A DNA stretch of 64,000 nucleotides, taken from NCBI GenBank assembly GCA_013397435.1, contig VZRG01000518.1, forward strand, positions 353,813 through 417,812, read 5' to 3'. Below the pieces are notes generated by a model. That model was not told where the DNA came from and searched no databases. It saw only the letters and a list, made by a program, of their open reading frames with translations. Origin of the DNA: Erythrocercus mccallii. Taxonomy: Eukaryota > Chordata > Aves > Passeriformes > Dicruridae. Position 1 is the stretch's first letter; each line of letters opens with the position of its first letter. A program made the translations under genes and the position numbers. This document shows positions 38,074 to 48,679 of the stretch, piece by piece.

Positions 38074-41000
38074 CTAAATGAAGAGGTAGTTTTGTAACAG
38101 TTGTACTCCATAACAGAAGAATTTTTATAATTTTTTTTCTTTTCCTCTCAGCTGTTCTGTAACTCAAAGAAAATGCATCAGATTGACAAGAAACAAATCA
38201 TTCTTGTATCACTGACTGCCTAAATTAGGAGTTCATCACTTCTGCCCTCTGGCACACAGAAGATTCATAGGCATGCAGCTTTTGGTCCTCCTACTGCTGT
38301 AAATTAGTTTACTCAGATGCCTTTTGGTTACTTCTTTGTTTCCAAGATCTCTGAGAAAGTATCCTTGTTTTCCTGCATTTCTGGTAGTTCCCAACGAAGC
38401 CTCTCTTTCCTAAACTCATTAAAATTTCAGTCAGAGGATGTGAAACAAATGTACCAAACAATGTGAAACTTGCTTATTAGAGCCCCAGGATGTATTAACA
38501 AGCTGAATCATGGCACAGTTAGTTGGACAGGGTGGTGGTGGGAAATGCAGGCCTGGGAAGCTTTTCCTTCACTCTGCAGGTTATGAAAGGACTCTGAGAG
38601 CAGAGCAGTGATTGACAGTTGCAACTCTTGACTTCAGTTTAAGGCTGAAGTGGGGAGATATAAAATGTAATGAGTTGGAACAGGAGAGCCAACAGGGAAT
38701 ATTAAGGCTGGTACAGTTTTAAAGAGGTGTGTGCAGTTAGGGAGAATGATGTTATTCCACCCCAATGACTTATGAAAGTGCCAGGCACTGATTATGTTGG
38801 GAGCCCCTATTTAATTGTGTACTGCTATAACCTGCCAAGGTGCTTCCTGCTGCCAGTTTGTGCCGTTGTGGAAAAGAAAACAAACCTGTTTTAGACTTTA
38901 GAAGGGCACAAGCAGTGCAGGTCATATTCCCATGTTTCAAAGTGGACTGAGCCTTCAGACTAATTTGTAGTTCTGTAGGGTTTCAAACTTCAGTAAAATC
39001 AGTTCTTAAGAGAAAGGAAGTATTTTTTCTTTCAAAAACAGGGCAAGATCACTAATTTTCATTTTAAATAGTAGATTCTTTTCACTACTTCATTTCTATA
39101 GTAGTGTCCTTTTTTTTCCCCTGAAGAAAGGTTTTTCACTTAACAGAGTATTTTAGCATTTAAACTGTATCTTCTTCTTAAAAGAAGGGTCTTTTAATTA
39201 AACATTTAATACTGCAGAAGCCAAAGAACAATCAAAAACATTCCAGCCTTGAGTTGGTTATAAATGATATCCTAAAAGGTATCCTTTGGGAGACTTTGAG
39301 TCTTTACATTGGAATTGTGAAGGTGAGCAGAGCTTGAAGCTGTTAAATACGTGTCTCTGGCTCTGCAGATTGACTGCAAGGGGGTGGTTTTGGCACAGAA
39401 GCCCCCTCCCCTGGGGCTCTGTGTAATGCTCTGTACTTTTTCATCATCTGCACTGCTGGAGTTGGAGTTTAAAAATGCTCTGCTTGGAACATTGGCCCCA
39501 AATGTCAGCTCTCATTGGCCACATCACTGCTGGTGGTTTTAGCCGGAATCCCCAGCATGCTCGCTGGCCTGGGGCAGTCCTGTGGCTGCTGCAAAACACG
39601 GCTCTGGCTAAGACCCACAAACCAGAGCCTCCAGTCTTTCCATCTTCCTGGAGAAATTCAGTGCCAGTGGGACCAGATCAGTGCAGAGGCTACTCCAGTG
39701 GCAGTGAGCATATTGTTTCAGTTATTTAAAAGGAAAAAAACCCATCTGGAGCATTCTTAGCTTGGGGTGCTGTGGCCTTAGCACACAGCTGCCAGGGGAC
39801 AGCCTTTGGCCAGTGCCCCACAGCTCAGTCACAGGCAGTGACCAGTGAACATCAGAAAATGCAAATGTGAGGATTGTCACTTAGTTGAACAGATTGAAGA
39901 GCAGGAAGGCATGTTCAGTAACTGTTCCACAGTCTCTCTTGAAAACTAAATCATTAAAAAATCTGCATTCTGCCTTTTGGCTGATCCTAAAGCTCAGCTT
40001 GGAGGAACTGATTTGTGATGTTCCAGCTTGGATTTGCTGAAGGAAAGCTCTTGACTCTTCAAGGCCTCTCAGTAACAAATCTCTGGCACTCCTGCAAAGG
40101 GGCTGCTCTTTGACCAATCTTCCCATTTTCACAGGAAACTGTTCCTGTACAAATGCATGGACCCAAATCAGAGCACCACAGCTGGGTTCTAGTGAGTTCC
40201 CACGGAAACAGCTGTGCAGCAGTTGCTGGAAAGGGTGCAGCAAATGGGGTGAGCTGGGATGTTAGTGGGTCAGTCAGCAGTGAAACTGGTGGGTCCCCAA
40301 TGTGTATTGTGAATCACAGTTTAAAATTTTTATACCAACCAAATGACTCTACAGAGTTACTCAAATGAGTTAGTATTTTAGTTTGCCAAGGAATTTGATC
40401 CCTGTTTGCTTAAAAAACATGTGCTGAATTTCTTTTTAATTAGACTCATTAAATATGGGGATGTTAGCACTGTACATCACATTGTACTAATGGATGACCC
40501 CTTTGCAAATAGGCCTGCTTTGAGAACAGCTGATGAACTGCACCTCCTGTAATGATGCCATGCCACATCTGGGCAACTAATAATGAATCTCCCATTTGCA
40601 GGGCCTTTCAGAGAACAGTAGCTGAATTGCAACAAGCTTTAGCAGACCAGTCCCTAACTGCTGTTGGGATCCAGAACAGGTGATATAAATAGAAACCTAT
40701 AGAGTAATCATAGGGAAGAATGCACATCTGTCTTATTTTAGGTGCTTTTAAGACAGTTGGCAACAACAGACTTTTTTACTAGTAATCAGGTAATTGTCAT
40801 CTGGAATTGATTATACTTTTAAAATGTTGTTTGGAAGCATTTATTTCCATGCTGCAATTTTGCTTTTACTTTTTTTAAGCTTATCAAATAACATTCTTCT
40901 CTCAAATCAATATTCAGTTAGCTAGTCACTTCCATTTTCATAACAAAAGTCAATATTAGCACTAGCAGAGATTTATTTTCCTGAATCAATAAACCAGTGT

Positions 41001-42212
41001 GTGGCAGTACATATTTTAACAGGAGAACAGCTAGGATTGCAGGGGGTTATTTTTACTATTATCATCATGTGGTGACTGGGAGGCAAACTGTTAAAAAAAA
41101 AGATTTAAGAACAGGAAGGAGGAGTTACCTGGAAGGTCAAGGGATCCCACTTTCAATTTTCTACACCTCAGTTTGAACCATTGAATGTAATTGTGTTTCT
41201 TACCTGTAAGATCCCTCTAGAGCAAAAAGTTGTTTCTTAATTCTGTTGGAAGGGAACTGTGATTTCTGATGTATGATTAGATTATACTGCCAGTACTTCT
41301 TTTTCCTTCTAACATTTAGTAACAAAATAATGCATCACCCTTCTGTTACAGTCGGGCCACCTGGAGATCACATTTTCAGCATAGCTCCACACCTAAAAGA
41401 AAAGTTCCGGTTTTTGCAACAGCGCAGCTTTTGTGATCAATCCTCTTCATTTGAAAAATATGCCATGCTCTATTTCCTCAGAGCTCTTCAGAGCTGCTCA
41501 TACACTGCTCACAGTCTATTGCCATGCTGAGTTAAGTTTGCAGCTCTGTAGTTAAGCTCCCAATTTTTTGGTAGAACCATGAAACATTGGGGAATTACTT
41601 TTTCAAGTAAAGGTGTTTTCTAGTCCTAGATGTTTCTAGACTCATATTAACCTATCCTGACTATGGAGAAATGCATACTTATTTAGTGGGTTATTGTTGT
41701 TGCTGTTATCATTATTGTGCACTACTGTACATACTCACCTGATACTATTAATTATTATAGAGTGCATACAAGTTGTAAGGAACTACTTGTAAAATTAAGA
41801 AAGTTGGATGTACTCCAAGAAAGTTCTTTGGGGTCCACAGTCTCTGATTGATTATCTTTTCATTTGATAACATTTCTATTCCTGCTACAGCTACTGAACA
41901 GGCTGGTGATAGATCTGAATAGCATTGGCTCTGGAGAAAGAACTTGTATATAATGATGTATTGTCAATATCTAAGGCAGCATAGCTTTGGGTTATAGAGA
42001 ATCCATAATCCTGTGGAGTTTTGTGCATGTTGCAGATACAGCACTTACAGCTTTTTCCCCTGAAATGTTTTTTCAGTGGATTTCCCCCTCTGGTTATAGG
42101 AAAGCTCAAGAAATTAAATTTTAGCCCTAACAATCAAAATCTCCATAAAATCAATCTTGCCTTCTGAAAGCTGTTACACTGGATTTTTCCATAATGACAT
42201 CTATACACATAC

Positions 42213-42231
42213 AAACACACACACACACACA
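42213..42231. repeat. Short (CA)n microsatellite
   Basis: About nine AC dinucleotides follow the related cacatacaaac lead-in. The repeat is intronic. Confidence 0.85.
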
Positions 42232-45200
42232 TAAATGTTAGACCAGTGTTAGCAGAGTTGCTTTCTCTCACAGATTTTTAGAGGATTTTTTCCCTCTTGA
42301 TGAGAGGGAATTTGTGAGAGGTGATGCCAAGTGTCTTGGCTCCTGGACACCTATTACAGATGTCTTATGCTTAATATGTGTGTAGTTTCTGGTTGAATAA
42401 ACTTAGTGGATTTGCAGGTCAAAGCACATAGGTCTTTTCTAACTTGTGCTCTCCAGTGCACTTCTGTGTAACTTGTTGCTGGTAGTTGAAGACCAGTTCT
42501 GAGAGGAAATTCTCCAGAAATCTTTAACCACATTTTGAGGGAGGTTTTTTGGATTGTTATTTTTCCTGACTCAGTTTACTTCTTTAGTGAAGCAGAAAAG
42601 CTCATTGTTGCTAAAAGGGTTGAGAATGAGGGAGAACTTTCTCTACAGTGTATCACTGCTCTTTTGAGCCAGGATTCTGCATCTTTTTACATGCAGCCTT
42701 TCAGTAGAGCCATGCAGGAATTCACTCTGGTAGGACACACCTCCATCAGCAGTGGAGCTCCATATTCACAGTCCATGAAAACGCAAACAGAAAGAAGCAA
42801 AAGGCATCAGTGCTATTTTCTGAAATTCTGGTGTGTCTCAGAGTTCAGCTGTCTGGAGCTGATGGAATGGAGATGAGAATTGGTCCTCAGTCCAGAAGTG
42901 TGTTTTGCTAGAAGTGTTTTCCAGCATCACTTTTCTCTTCTCTCAATGCACTATATTTGATCTTCCGCTGTGAGACAGGCAAGACAATTAGGACTGTGAT
43001 GCTATGATAATGAGTGTACAGAGATGGTAGCAACCTCTATATTTAGGCTGCCTTAACATTTCCACTCTAAAGTAATCACTCAAGCTCTCCTAAGTACTCT
43101 TACTCAGCCACTGTTGGCAGCAGGCATTGAAATGCAGCCTCAGATACAGTCTTGGGAATTAGATGTTCCTCTACGAAATTTTGCTCACGTCTGTATGAGT
43201 TACAAGGCTTTTGAAAATCACCGTTCCTCTTCTCTCACTGGCTGTAAAAATAACCAAATGTGTGTGTTCTGAAGAGCTGGGCTCAAAATGGTGTTTGTAG
43301 TGGTGGGGCTGTGTGAGAGCTTGCTTTAGGAGCATTGCAGAGAGGACACACCATAGACACGTCCCCCAAATGCTATTCCAGATGTGCCATTAGACCTGTT
43401 GGATTAGACACAGCACTGGGCTCATGTGGCTGCTGTGGACAGACTTACACTGGGATCTTTGTATGCACAACTGATGCACAGATGGGCCAGCTTCGGTTTC
43501 CATGTGCTCTAGAGGAGAGCTGTGCCTCAAGGATGCTACTAAGCATTTCTGTCAGAAGCCACCTCTGTAATATCCATCAGTCATCTGTTCTGAGGTAACA
43601 GGTGAAGATGCTCTGAACAAGGTTAACAGTGGCTTATAGCAATTCATTCCTGCACTGCACCATCTCCTCACTGGGGGCTGTTCTCACAAAACCTTTTGTA
43701 AATGAAATTGGACTCTTTTCTCCAGCCAGTACCAGTTTAGATATTTCCAGAGGTACAGATAAAGAGCGTTTCTCTTCCTTCTTCCCTCTTCCTTCCAGTG
43801 AACTAAAAACTAATTTTCTTAATCTCCAAGACACTAAGAACAGATGGGTCATCAGTCACAACAGTTTCATGTCTCAAACCAGCTACTAAGATCTGGATGA
43901 ACACATGCTGCATACTATCCTTTTTTTCTGGCTGTAATCTCTCCCTGTGTGATATTTAGAGCAGTGAGAAAAAAGATTATTTTATTTATTCTTCTAGTTT
44001 GTAGGAAGTCAGGACTTCTAGTATTCTTACTACCTTCATGCTCTGTCATGAAATAAACGTTTGTCTCCATTCTAACCTTTTCTTTACACAGAAGTAGCCA
44101 ACAGAGCTCTAAATTTTGGCTGGCTGCTAAGGTCAGGAAGGCAGAAATACTTAGATGAAACTCTTTTGCAGTTTATTATTCCTAACTTTTTATTTAAATT
44201 GGCCCTGAATGGGTAGGAGTCTTTGGGTTTACAAAAAGAAAAAAAATTGGGTTCATACATGTTTTTACAGCTCTCAAGAGTCCTGTGTCTGTAATAGCCT
44301 TATTAATGTTTAAAATCAGAAACCAGTTATTTAAGGTAAGAACACTGTTCACTTTATCTAGTACTTTCCACTTCAAGACAAACCAATCGAGATCATGCTG
44401 AGTATTGTCTTGTCAGGCTTTCAAAGCCAAAACAAAACAAGCAAATTAACTGAAGTTGGCTTTGCCAATCTATTTAATTACTGCTAAGATAATGAGATCA
44501 GGTTTTCTCATTTTGACAGTGTCACCATGAAACAGGAGGGCTTTGTGGAATATTAAGTGATCTTTTAATTATGGAAGAACAGTTCAAGCGCAAACTTAAA
44601 GTCATGCACGCAAAAGGTATTTTGATCAGCTGTTTGAAGGAGGCTTGTGGAAAGGAAACTTCAAATTAAGATGTGTCTGCTATGAAATTAGCACTTGATA
44701 AATTGTAACCCACAAAAAAGTTGCAAAAAGTAATTCCTCTTTTGCGTTTCTTTACCTAGGTTGTACTTTTAACAGGCTTGCCCTTCAGCAGGGCCTGGCT
44801 TGGGCTGTGAAGGCACAGCTTATGTGAGCAGCCTGCATTCAGAGCCCCAGCTGCTGCTCACAGGAACAGTCAGGGTGAAATCACAGCACAGGGCTCAGTT
44901 GCTTTGCATAGAAGCCTATGAATTACATTTTGTTTCAGAATCAGAACTGTTAAGGGCAGCCCCTCCTCAATACTTCACAGAGTCAGGACTGGAATGTTCA
45001 GAGCTGCTGCTCTGGGGCTGTGAGGCTGCGTTTCCTCGCCCTGCCTGTGTGGAAGCAGGCACGGACTGAGAGTGCTGCTCTACTGTCAATAGGCTGAAAG
45101 TGTGGCAGTCTCTTTCCTACTGAGGGTTTGTCTGTGTGACAGTAGCATCTAGAGGTTTCAGAAGGAATTAAAGCCCACTTTGCTAATGGCTGCATATAAT

Positions 45201-45844
45201 GTATCGTCCTGGAAGAAGACAGGAAAGGAAATACAAATCCAGGCTGAGATTGTAAGCAAGCCACCTTCTTCTCTATGTGCAGTGCTTGGTAGATAATGCT
45301 CTGGCCTCTCACCCATCCCCATTTGACCTTGGAAGAACTGCATGGAGCTTAGAAAAGCTATTTGGAATAGAAATCGTTAATCTATGAATAGGCTGCATAA
45401 GTGACCAGCCATGTTTTGGTAACTTTTCCAAGCATTGGAAAAGTTGGATTAAGTGGGTCGTTACTGTCATCAAACCCACTGTCACTGTTCATCACTTAAA
45501 ACCAAAGTGGAGGAAAAATATTGCAGCATGTTAGACCTGTGACCACTGTGCCAGGATTTGGTTTTGTTTTCTGCATTTCCTGTTTGGAGTCTAATGCAGG
45601 GCTCAGTGGGAAGGCTGCAAAGGTGATTTTCTGCTCTGTGAGTTGAATGTGCCATACAGCTGCACAGGCCAGGTCATGAGCATCCTCTGCTCTCCCTCCA
45701 CAGCTGAGCTCTTACAGAAGCCGTTGCATCTTTGGCAGAAGACTTGGGTCTCTCTCAGTGCTAAGGCTAAGCTGGAGCAGTATCACCATGGAATGGGCTC
45801 TTGTTTTCTCCTCTCCTGCCTCAGTGTGATCTCTTGTGTTTCAG

Positions 45845-45979
45845 ATCGCCTACGCTGCAGTGGACTGTGCCAAAGGACAGAATCATGACCTGTGTAAGCA
45901 GGAGGGGGTTGATGGCTACCCCACCTTCAACTATTACAACTATGGGAAATTTGTGGAAAAATATACTGGAGATCGAGGG
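45845..45979 (+). CDS. PDIA5: PDIA5 exon: C-terminal part of the CPHC thioredoxin domain
   Basis: This 135-nt exon, phase 0 to 0, has acceptor tgtttcag at 45,837-45,844 and donor gtaagt at 45,980. It encodes 45 residues: IAYAAVDCAKGQNHDLCKQE, GVDGYPTFNYYNYGKF with the cis-Pro of the thioredoxin fold, and VEKYTGDRG. Ala in AAVDC replaces the Lys of the classical buried pair, as in the preceding domain. Two extra Cys (VDC and DLC) are visible besides the active site. Confidence 0.96.
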
Positions 45980-48424
45980 GTAAGTGAAAGCAGGAGTCAT
46001 CACCTGGGACAGGGAGGAAAGTCTCCTCTGCCTGTCCTGCCTTGCAAATGGAAACTGCAGAGTGAATTTTTACCATGCCTCTGCTGCTGTCTTACATGGA
46101 TGAATCATAGCGTACCACGCCCCTGTACATCTCTGCACTAGGAACACTCTTGGTCTATTTTTAGGAACATGAGAAGAGGAAAAAGGATTAGATTTAGTAA
46201 TACTCTTTGTATATTTTATTCTTTAAGCTGAAGTCTGTGAGTGCATTTGGACTGAGTGAAAGGGAAGGGTTTATTGCATGTGCTGCTGGCAGAAATGTCA
46301 GAAAATACAGGACTTAACTCCTGTCAGTTCTGGATCGCATGGACTCTGCAAACATGTTACAGGTCCACCAGGCTGCCAAATGATGACAGACCATTGGTTT
46401 TATAGCCAGGACAAAGCTGTCCTTTGGAGACTAGAGGAAAGTAAATATCTCATTTGCCCTGAATCAGATTCACTACTGGCACTCAAGATGGGAAGAATTG
46501 TGCCATCTACCCCTGGGCTGAAGTTTCATTCTTTTGTCCTGCTGTGGCCAGCTAATTATATGCTATGAGTGCAAGAAATGGGGGCAGAAATGGCATAATG
46601 CCTTCAGGAGTTGTAAGGTGCCTGAAAATAAGGAAGCAATTCAATTATTTGTGGGCCGCCTTTGTCAGCCTTCTAGAGGGAGGTTACTCCTCAGCAGCCA
46701 TTGATTGCCTGGGGTCTGCAAGAAAAACTTGGGGTCTTTGAGCCATGCAGTGATTTTGAAAAAAGATTCTTGCCTGAAAGTTATTGCTGTTGTTAGAACG
46801 CAGAAAATTATATAGAAGCATGAATTCAAAAGCCAAGTTCTGAGGTTCTCTGTTAGCCAGGATCTTGGGGAAGTCTTCATGAAGCTTTGCCTTCCAGTTT
46901 TGTTCAGCATACTTGGACTCCAGTAATTACCATTTCATGGTGCTGATCCAGCTGTTGTTATGGATACCGTGATTAGTTCCAATTCTGGATCTTTTCTTAA
47001 AAGTAAAGATAGGTGCAGTAGCCAACAATTGAAGTAAGATTTCAGCTGCAGTTTTTGCATCTCTAACCCATTCTTAGAGGAACGATATATGAAAGGAAGG
47101 ATCCATGATGGCTGATAAAAAGAATTAATGCTCTGAGGCCACAGGAGTTAAGAGATATTGATCCATATGCTGGAAAGTGGACTAACAAATCCCTATATGC
47201 AGCCAGCCCTTTCTTTGGTAAAAATTATCCAACAGGAACATCCTAGTCTCTCTGCTGATGGCAGCTCTGTTCCCCTTCCACCTCTCTGGGGACCCACGTG
47301 CAGCACTGAATTGGGGTTTGTTATCGCTTGTCATGGTAATGCTGGAGGCAGTGCTTAGCACAGTGCCTGTCATGGGGGCTGTTGACTGCCAGCTATCTCC
47401 AGGTGAAAAATGGCTGAAGCTTGTCACTTCCTTTATTTTCAGTGGAAGAATAGTGAATAGTTTTAGAAAAGCTTTTTGTTGTTCAGCCTTCTAATAGCTT
47501 TCCAGCCTTGTGGTTTGGTTTTGGTTTATTTTGTTTCATTGTTCCTCAACATTGCTTTAAGTCTTCAATTTCTGTTAGTTGCTCTCTACCTTTGGTATTT
47601 TCCCTCTTCATCACCAGTTTTGAGTGGTGTGTTCTGTGATTGTTTAAATGCAAAACTGGTCAGATTGGATGGGAGCAATGTGACCTGCCCAGAAAACTTC
47701 AGTGCTGGGGTACCAATAGACTGTATTCCAACACAGGTGTTTACACCTCCACCCATCTGAGCCTTCTGAAATGCCTGAGAGCTGTGTTCACAGCTTTCCT
47801 TGGAAAAGGAAACTGCTGGCATTCAGCAGTCATAAATCATAAGTTGTTGAAATACAGAGGTTGGCATCTAGACAACCAGGTTTGAAACTTTTGATAATAA
47901 TTTTAGTAGTAACTTGAAAAAAATTTCTATCATTGGAATGTTTAGAGGAGGGAAATCGTGATCGAAACTATTAGAGGATGAGTGGCGAATGTGTGTATAG
48001 TCAACAAACAATCCAGTAACTGCTTTTAAAATGACCCAAATAGCATACAAAGGCAGTTTGAAAATGCCTTTTGAGTGTTTTCAACAAAAAGGCAGCAATG
48101 GCACTTCTAGAGACAGATTTTTCCTTCTCCTGTGAGTTTTAGGGTCTTTTTCTCTGTGTCCCATCTCTTCAAAGTTTGACATGTGGGATGTGCATGGATA
48201 TTTTCCCCTTGCAGAGGAGCAGCACTGGACCAGAGCATGGCACGATGAGGCAATGCAGAAGCAGTAACTGCTCCCTAGTTTCTATTCTGCCGTGGGGTAC
48301 AGAAACCAAACAACTGCTCCTTAGTTTATATTCTGCTGGGATACAGAAGCTCAAAGTGTTCTTGATGCATTGTTTTGCTTTGTTGGTAAATGTATGACCC
48401 ATATTTTTCTTCCTTCAAAACCAG
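45980..48424 (+). other. PDIA5: Last PDIA5 intron (2.4 kb)
   Basis: No exon or known transposon was recognised. A 46-bp-period imperfect tandem duplication lies at 48,266-48,353, ending 71 bases before the last acceptor (ccttcaaaaccag, ending at 48,424). Confidence 0.85.
48266..48353. repeat. Imperfect tandem duplication, period 46 bp
   Basis: Two adjacent copies begin aactgctccctagtttctat (48,266) and aactgctccttagtttatat (48,312). Both continue attctgc, then a gggtacaga or gggatacaga motif. The copies differ by a few substitutions and small indels. Confidence 0.85.
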
Positions 48425-48505
48425 GAGTCTGGATTCACCACTTTCATGCGAACCCTGAGAGAAAGAGATCATGAAAGAGTAGGAAAGAAGAAGGATGAAT
48501 TGTAG
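48425..48505 (+). CDS. PDIA5: PDIA5 last exon: C-terminal helix, KDEL, stop
   Basis: The exon has its acceptor AG at 48,423-48,424 and stop TAG at 48,503-48,505. It encodes 26 residues, ESGFTTFMRTLRERDHERVG then KKKDEL. This supplies the final thioredoxin helix and a canonical ER-retrieval tetrapeptide recognised by KDEL receptors, placing the protein in the ER lumen. From memory, human PDIA5 ends in the variant KEEL, so KDEL here would be a lineage difference. Confidence 0.97.
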   Translation, partial: ESGFTTFMRTLRERDHERVGKKKDEL

Positions 48506-48670
48506 TTTCTGCCTCAAAAGAAGCTTTCCGCTGCACTGTGAATGGTTCCAGGTCTTCTGTTGATGCACCTGAGACTTCACATATTCTCAAGACAGAGACT
48601 TTTTTTTATAAACAGCCATGGCCATTTTGTACAATTTTGAAATAAAGTAAAACCACTTGATTTTTAAAAG
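48506..48670 (+). other. PDIA5: PDIA5 3' UTR (approximate end)
   Basis: A short 3' UTR follows the stop codon. The first AATAAA is 136 bases after the stop and a second lies 33 bases further on, so cleavage is expected at about 48,660-48,700. The exact end was not determined. Confidence 0.7.
48641..48646 (+). terminator. PDIA5: Polyadenylation signal AATAAA (first of two)
   Basis: This is a canonical AATAAA in an AT-rich context, 136 bases after the PDIA5 stop. A second AATAAA at 48,674-48,679 could give a slightly longer end. Confidence 0.75.
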
Positions 48671-48673
48671 GAA

Positions 48674-48679
48674 AATAAA
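48674..48679 (+). terminator. PDIA5: Second candidate polyadenylation signal AATAAA
   Basis: This canonical hexamer (gaaaataaat) lies 28 bases downstream of the first. A T/G-rich stretch around 48,770-48,810 is rather far away to be its downstream element. Confidence 0.5.

Larger units (their letters stand above)
36992..45844 (+). other. PDIA5: PDIA5 intron (8.9 kb)
   Basis: The intron carries a CR1 fragment at about 37,736-38,073, a short (CA)n near 42,213 and otherwise unassigned sequence. ORFs of up to about 120 codons here lack family features, and the longest minus-strand one is CR1 antisense. It ends in gtgtttcag at 45,844. Confidence 0.8.
1..48670 (+). other. PDIA5: PDIA5 gene, 3' half (seven coding exons and the 3' UTR)
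   Basis: Seven exons on the + strand join in phase (2-1, 1-0, 0-2, 2-1, 1-0, 0-0, 0-stop) into one open frame of 262 whole residues plus a split first codon. The product has two thioredoxin folds with WCGHC and WCPHC active sites and a KDEL C-terminus. The linkers ETPWADEE and NPEAPPPPEPAWEE and the CGHC/CPHC order identify PDIA5 rather than PDIA1, A3, A4 or A6. PDIA5 is an ER-lumen thiol-disulfide oxidoreductase; human PDIA5 is about 519 residues, so roughly half is here. The signal peptide, b-like domain and first redox motif (CSMC in human) must lie upstream. The family role as an ER oxidoreductase, reported to act on the stress sensor ATF6, is established knowledge and not visible in the sequence. 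Confidence 0.95.

Noticed and set aside
42535..42876. 113-codon + strand ORF
   Set aside because: It has no recognisable family and lies inside a PDIA5 intron without suitable splice sites.
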